Assembly: GCA_026120185.1 (NCBI GenBank)
Contig: JANUWF010001109.1
Span: 3,526,001-3,590,000 of the forward strand
DNA: 64,000 nt
Reading direction: 5' to 3'
From: Voacanga thouarsii
Lineage: Eukaryota > Streptophyta > Magnoliopsida > Gentianales > Apocynaceae
Both the position numbers and the translations under genes were made by a program. The number at the start of each line of letters is the position of its first letter. The stretch's first letter is position 1. Shown here piece by piece: positions 59,610 to 64,000 of the stretch. The notes beneath the pieces are model-generated. The model was not told the origin of the DNA. It did no database searches and saw only the letters and a list, made by a program, of their open reading frames with translations.

Positions 59610-60290
59610 TTTCTAATGGAGTCATTAGTTTTGCAGCTGTGGTAGAAAATTTCATAATATAATTAAATTTTACAATCAAGTCAAGGGCTTAAAAAGAGTA
59701 CTGTTATGCTCTATCACAAGGACATTATATATAATATCCTTCGACTCCAAACCACCTAACATTGGGGATCCCAGCTACAACATTCGCCAAAAAATGCCAA
59801 TCAACAAGGACAAAAATCAATAAGTATTAAAGTACTAAATGATCCAGAACAGAGCAAAAAGAATGAAAAACTTCTTACTTCCTCCTGTAGAATTTTATGC
59901 AACTTTGATTCATACAATAACTGTGGATGCTTTGTCTTGAGATTTTCCAGGAGTCAGGGAAAAAAGCATATGAAATTCGAGAAGAGAGAAACTTTCAGCA
60001 TCATTCAGCGTATTTTTCAATAAAAGCAATCTACAAAAATCTTATTAGTTGATATTTTATTCCATCGTTTTGAACCCACATACTACAGAAAAAAAATAAT
60101 AAGAAACCAATTAGAATAGTGCTCTTTATGAAAAATTACCAAAAAGCATCAAACTTTCAACTTCTACAGAAACTAATTAAAGCAATATGCAATTAATTCC
60201 AAAACAAAAATACAAAAGAGCATTCTCAAACTGGACCAAGTAGAAACCCTCGAAACTTTCAAGTAGAACCGAGACAAAGGATAATATTTA
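59610..60290. other. Non-coding spacer between gene fragments
   Basis: AT-rich. The part next to the casein kinase fragment (60240-60295) would be its intron 2. No other feature. Confidence 0.5.
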
Positions 60291-60295
60291 CTTAC

Positions 60296-60510
60296 AAACT
60301 TAATAGCAACCTTTTCATTAGTCCGAATATTCGTACCTGAGTATGAAATAAAATTCCCAATTTTAGACATTATAAGCAAATAAAGAATCATCAAAGAAAA
60401 AACAACCAAAGAAGAAGCACTAATCACAGACTCACCAGATAGATCTCTCCAAAACAACCGCTACCAATATTCCGACCCAGCTGAAACTTATTACCTACAC
60501 GAGGCTCTAT
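60296..60510 (-). pseudogene. Casein kinase 1-like 5' fragment (two exons, start codon lost)
   Basis: Minus-strand exon 60510-60436 reads (I)[24 protein letters not shown] to a GTGAGT donor. After a 99-bp intron, exon 60336-60296 reads TNIRTNEKVAIKF to a GTAAGT donor. Plant CK1 kinases begin [40 protein letters not shown] with introns at these places. Here the initiator ATG is ATA, one base is missing at the splice junction, and no later exon follows. The Gly-rich loop and the VAIK lysine are present, but the catalytic domain is gone. Confidence 0.85.
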
Positions 60511-60514
60511 TCAA

Positions 60515-61370
60515 ATTACTTCAAAAAATTCAAGTTTCAAACCCAACCCTAACTTACAAAATTAGAAATATAAATTAAATATTTTTTTCAAAAAATCAAT
60601 CTAAGCAAAAAAAATTTAAAAAAAAAGAAAAGAAAAGAAAAGCTCCCAAGCTTATCTATGTTTCTTTGAGAGAAGAAAACGTTCTGTAAGGAAGAATTTG
60701 TCGGATCCCAAAATAAGGATATCAAGGTAAATAAGGCAAATGTGAAGAGAAAAGCTAATTAAGATGGTAAAGCTACTTAAGATGTTCACTAGCAAAAATA
60801 CGCACAAAACCGGCAAGTGGTGAGTGATTGAAGAGAGTGGAGTTTGCTGACCAGTAATTCCTTAGTTAGGATTGAAGAGGTGAGGGTAATACGTACTTTG
60901 CATAGAAGGGTAGTAACATTGACCCACAAGAAGCCCAGCAAACTATTGAAATCGCAGAAGCTAATTTGAGAAAAGCGGATTAGAAGCTAATTTGAAATGC
61001 GAAGCATCAGTGCAGATTTTAGAAGCTAATGTTCATGAAGAAAATTAATCATCTTCAATCTTTCGAGTGGGTAACGTACAAAGTGAGCAACTCAGATTAT
61101 TTAATATTTGAATACTTTGGAAAGAAAAACTATAAACCCATTATAATACTCTATCTAAAATTATTCAAATAGGTCAAAGTCTAAATTTAATGCTCATCTG
61201 AACAACTGTTAAATGATTCACAAAAAATTATACAAAAAACTTTATTCAAACAAAATAACATTTATTCATCAATCATTCCATTTATACATGTAACAACAAA
61301 ACAATAGCTGAAATTCAAATACACTTTCATAAAACAAACTTTTCTATAAAACCAACAAGTCATTACTACT
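60515..61370. other. Upstream side of the CK1 fragment, no gene
   Basis: Purine-rich tracts (60605-60640, on the minus strand a CT-rich leader) could be the captured CK1 5' UTR and promoter. Nothing else was recognised. Confidence 0.4.
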
Positions 61371-61377
61371 TTTTCCT

Positions 61378-61975
61378 TCACTTCATCACTGAACTTTCAC
61401 CAACCTCAAAATTAATCTGCCTACTTGGAACCTCCTTTAAAGAAATTGTGTTTGCAGACAGACGAAAAATATCAACAACTTCTTTTGTATAACCAGTATG
61501 AACTTGTAGAAACACCTTTCTTTTGTTATAGTAGAGCCAAAATGTATTCTTTGGTAACCAATGATGCTTCATTTTGAAACTGCTAAAGTTCTTGAACAAC
61601 TCTTTATGAATACTTCGACCAAGACAGGATTCCACAACTACAACAAAATAAGGATCACAAAACTTCATGAGAGAATCCATTTTGCTCATTGAATCACTTG
61701 CAACCACAAAAAAAAAAAAAAAACTTCACTAATAAAAACAATTCTTATGGAAATTCCTTACCTCCATCACTAAACACCCAATTATTTGTCCCTCCCCACC
61801 AATTAGTACAAAGTTCAGCATCCAAACCCATAGGATTTGAAGGAGGGACGAGTACCTCAATATACTCTGGAAATTCCTCATCACATTCACACAATATAAT
61901 GCGTACAATATCAGCTCTTTTATCTGGAATCAGATAATGCACCCTATCACTTTGCAGATCAACAGATAGGAACAA
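61378..61975 (-). other. Two adjacent unrecognised open frames, possibly exons of one gene
   Basis: The upstream frame (61975-61745) reads RADIVRIILCECDEEFPEYIEVLVPPSNPMGL, then NWWGGTNNWVFSDGG, with a GTAAGG donor after GATGGAG. The downstream frame (61707-61378) reads FCDPYFVVVVESCLGRS, then KHHWLPKNTFWLYYNKRKVFLQVHTG and a terminal ESSVMK stop. The second weakly recalls a REM-type B3 DNA-binding domain (PYFVVV start, LPK-TF middle), but key residues are unclear. Joining the two by the nearest AG does not keep the frame. A decayed gene fragment is possible. Confidence 0.3.
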
Positions 61976-61979
61976 CTAT

Positions 61980-62510
61980 CTCAAAAAGAAAAGGATAGAA
62001 CCCTGACTTTCCTACAAGCTTATACTTCATGAAACTCAAAAATCCATCTCTAATAATCAACTCCCTAGCACAAATACACCAATCTACAAACAAATAATTC
62101 AAATATAACAAAATACTAAGCCATATTTATATACATAAACATAGAAAACTCAATATATCTGACATGAAATACCATTTAAAGAACCTAGAAATAATTTTTA
62201 ATAACCAGGCAAATACATTAATCCATTCACCTTCTCGAAAACTAAATGCACCTTATTAGGGACAAGGAAAAGTAGCCAATTTAATCCCTTATCTTTTTTA
62301 TTTTGGAGAGTTAGGTCCATTTTCTTTATTTTCACCTAGTTAGGTTCCTTAACTAATTTTTTTTTAATTAAAAAAGTTTCTTTTGACTGTTAACGTAAAT
62401 TCCACCATCAAATGGGAAAAGGCATTTTCGGCACTTCACTTTTCTCCAAGCATTCATGTGCACCTCATGTGATCATTGTTGCACTTCATTTTGCTTGACC
62501 ATTACATTTG
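61980..62510. other. Non-coding stretch
   Basis: 62270-62400 reads like a repeated plant 'ggacctaactctccaaaat' TE terminus on the minus strand, but no partner was found. Confidence 0.35.
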
Positions 62511-62514
62511 CTAC

Positions 62515-62904
62515 CTACTGAGGGATATCGCTTGCTGATTCTAGGCATTGAGAAGAGTGCACAATCTGTATTTCAATTATTGGCAATGAGCTTAAGAAAA
62601 TTGCATCCTCGACTAATTTAGGAGAGGTAATCAAGCTTGAATTTTGTATTCTAATAATGCTTGAACTTTGATTTCTGGATGGACTCTTTAGTGGGATAGC
62701 CACACCAGAAGACCCACTCAACAAGGACTTGGGAATTCCAAAAAAATTTGCCATTTTCTTCCGAAATTCTGACAGTGGGGTGCCCCGATACGATATTCCG
62801 AATGTAGTGAGTGTTGGGTATCTCACGCATATCATATATGACGCAGCAAAAAAATAAAACGAGATACCATCCCAGGATCCGCATATATGTGGAAAACAAG
62901 ACAT
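62515..62904 (-). other. Unrecognised 129-codon open frame
   Basis: The frame begins MSCFPHICGSWDGISFYFFAASYMICVRYPTL (first part MSCFPHICGSWDG) and continues FRKKMANFFGIPKSLLSGSSGVAIPLKS. A second frame is open over the same bases, so the coding signal is weak. No family was recognised. Confidence 0.2.
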
Positions 62905-62929
62905 AAAAAGAACAAATGTAGCAACTTTT

Positions 62930-63154
62930 TACCTTTCTTTGATCATGTGAAGAACAAAATTTTTCTTCTCCAAGTCAAGGCACGATCTAGCAATCCTCTT
63001 GATCAAACACCACAAGAGTTGAATATTCAACCACTATAATCACAGTGTATGATTATCTCTAATAGAAATCCACACGGAGGAACACTCAAACACCAAGATT
63101 TTCTGTGCTAGCAGAACAAGATAGCGGCTAGGATTTGTTCTTCTTCAAAAGAAG

Positions 63155-63204
<50 letters not shown>

Positions 63205-64000
63205 CATTGTGGAGTTGTTGTGTGGTGTGACCATCACCCTCAACTAGGGTTTCGTGTGTATCATTATATCACACGAAAGACTCTTACCAAAAATTGAGAA
63301 TTCTAAAACAATTAGAATTCCCTAATTATAATTGGAAATATCAAGTTCTCACATTACAATTTGGACCATAAATTATAACTAATTATAATTTATCCACAAT
63401 AACTTTCTTTTCTCGCAATTAACCGCACTATATTATCAAATAACATCTTGAGTATATAATCCTCCATTGTTTGGGATCTATTAGGTTTCTTAGTTAATTA
63501 GTAGCGAACATGAATTAATCCAAACGTCTTTGAGATTAATAATCTATAATTAATTAGAATTAATCATATTGATTCTAATCAGGATTTGTTTATTAATTCA
63601 TCGATTAATAAACCCATATTCCTAGATCATGAGCGGTATCTAGCAACACATCATGACCACCTAAGAGTCCAGGAAGTCAAGTGGCTTTACATGAACTCTT
63701 CAATAACAAACTACAGTGTAATTAACTTCTTTCACCATACAATATCTCATTTGGTTTGGAGTACAAAATTAGTGCCAACTCCCTCCAGAATTAATTATGG
63801 TCCGAATACAATAGTACTTGTACCAGGAACCCACTACTCTAGATGTGCATCAATTGGAACTATTTTCAATACACAGTCACCTTGGCCAAGGACTTTTCAA
63901 GTAGTAATTCCTATAAGTGGTCGTGAGATATTCGCCCCTACTATTAGGAGTGGTGAATCCTTTATTGATCCTCTCAACTACTTTCGTTTACCTCACAATG
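62930..64000. mobile_element. Retroelement-like non-coding sequence, partial
   Basis: No gene. The unusually balanced final 600 bp (GGAACCCACTACTCTAGATG, CAGTCACCTTGGCCAAGGAC, TTATTGATCCTCTCAACTAC) have the look of a repeated retroelement leader, but no LTR pair or domain can be shown in this window. Confidence 0.25.
63160..63202. repeat. (GA)n microsatellite
   Basis: About 21 uninterrupted GA repeats. Confidence 0.95.

Overview
The window is nuclear DNA of a flowering plant, almost certainly a eudicot. The evidence is AT-rich sequence, GT-AG introns, a plant-specific SABATH methyltransferase gene, plant CACTA, Tat-type gypsy, Stowaway and Mutator-like elements, and a rearranged plastid insertion. 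Only one gene looks intact: a four-exon SABATH S-adenosylmethionine-dependent carboxyl methyltransferase (31817-35773, + strand, 363 residues). I cannot name the species or the substrate. Nearly everything else is transposon, much of it nested, with broken pieces of host genes.

Layout. 1-7055: remains of CACTA-type elements. Right-hand termini end at 5895 and 7055, with microsatellites, degenerate tandem repeats and a 199-bp Mutator-like MITE. 7769-17660: a decayed Ty3/gypsy element in minus orientation with ~680-bp LTRs; gag, protease, RT, RNase H and integrase read on the minus strand, and a plant-mobile-domain ORF is carried antisense beside the 3' LTR. 17772-18160: a truncated SABATH pseudogene, paralogue of the intact gene. 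19774-31093: a complete 11,320-bp CACTA element with TAT target-site duplication, a TNP2-type transposase gene and a TNPA-like gene, both minus strand and both carrying coding lesions. It lies 723 bp upstream of the intact SABATH gene, between it and the pseudogene.

36161-52277: I read this as one large (~16.1 kb) TIR element of CACTA type. Inside it are a ubiquitin tail, a hotdog-thioesterase exon, an ABC-transporter signature exon, a mosaic of plastid fragments (psbC, trnI-GAU, ndhB, rrn5, inverted-repeat spacer) and a nested 8,662-bp CACTA element (40515-49176, TAC duplication). The nested element carries exon 1 of an OEP37-like chloroplast outer-envelope protein gene, an exon coding a threefold 30-residue repeat, and about eleven copies of a 151-bp tandem repeat.

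52278-64000: a Stowaway MITE, an unrecognised possible exon, and a cluster of three unrelated gene fragments (receptor-like cytoplasmic kinase, importin beta-3/IPO5, casein kinase 1) within 2 kb, then weak ORFs and TE-like sequence. The main biological theme is repeated capture of host and organellar sequence by DNA transposons around a duplicated specialised-metabolism gene.
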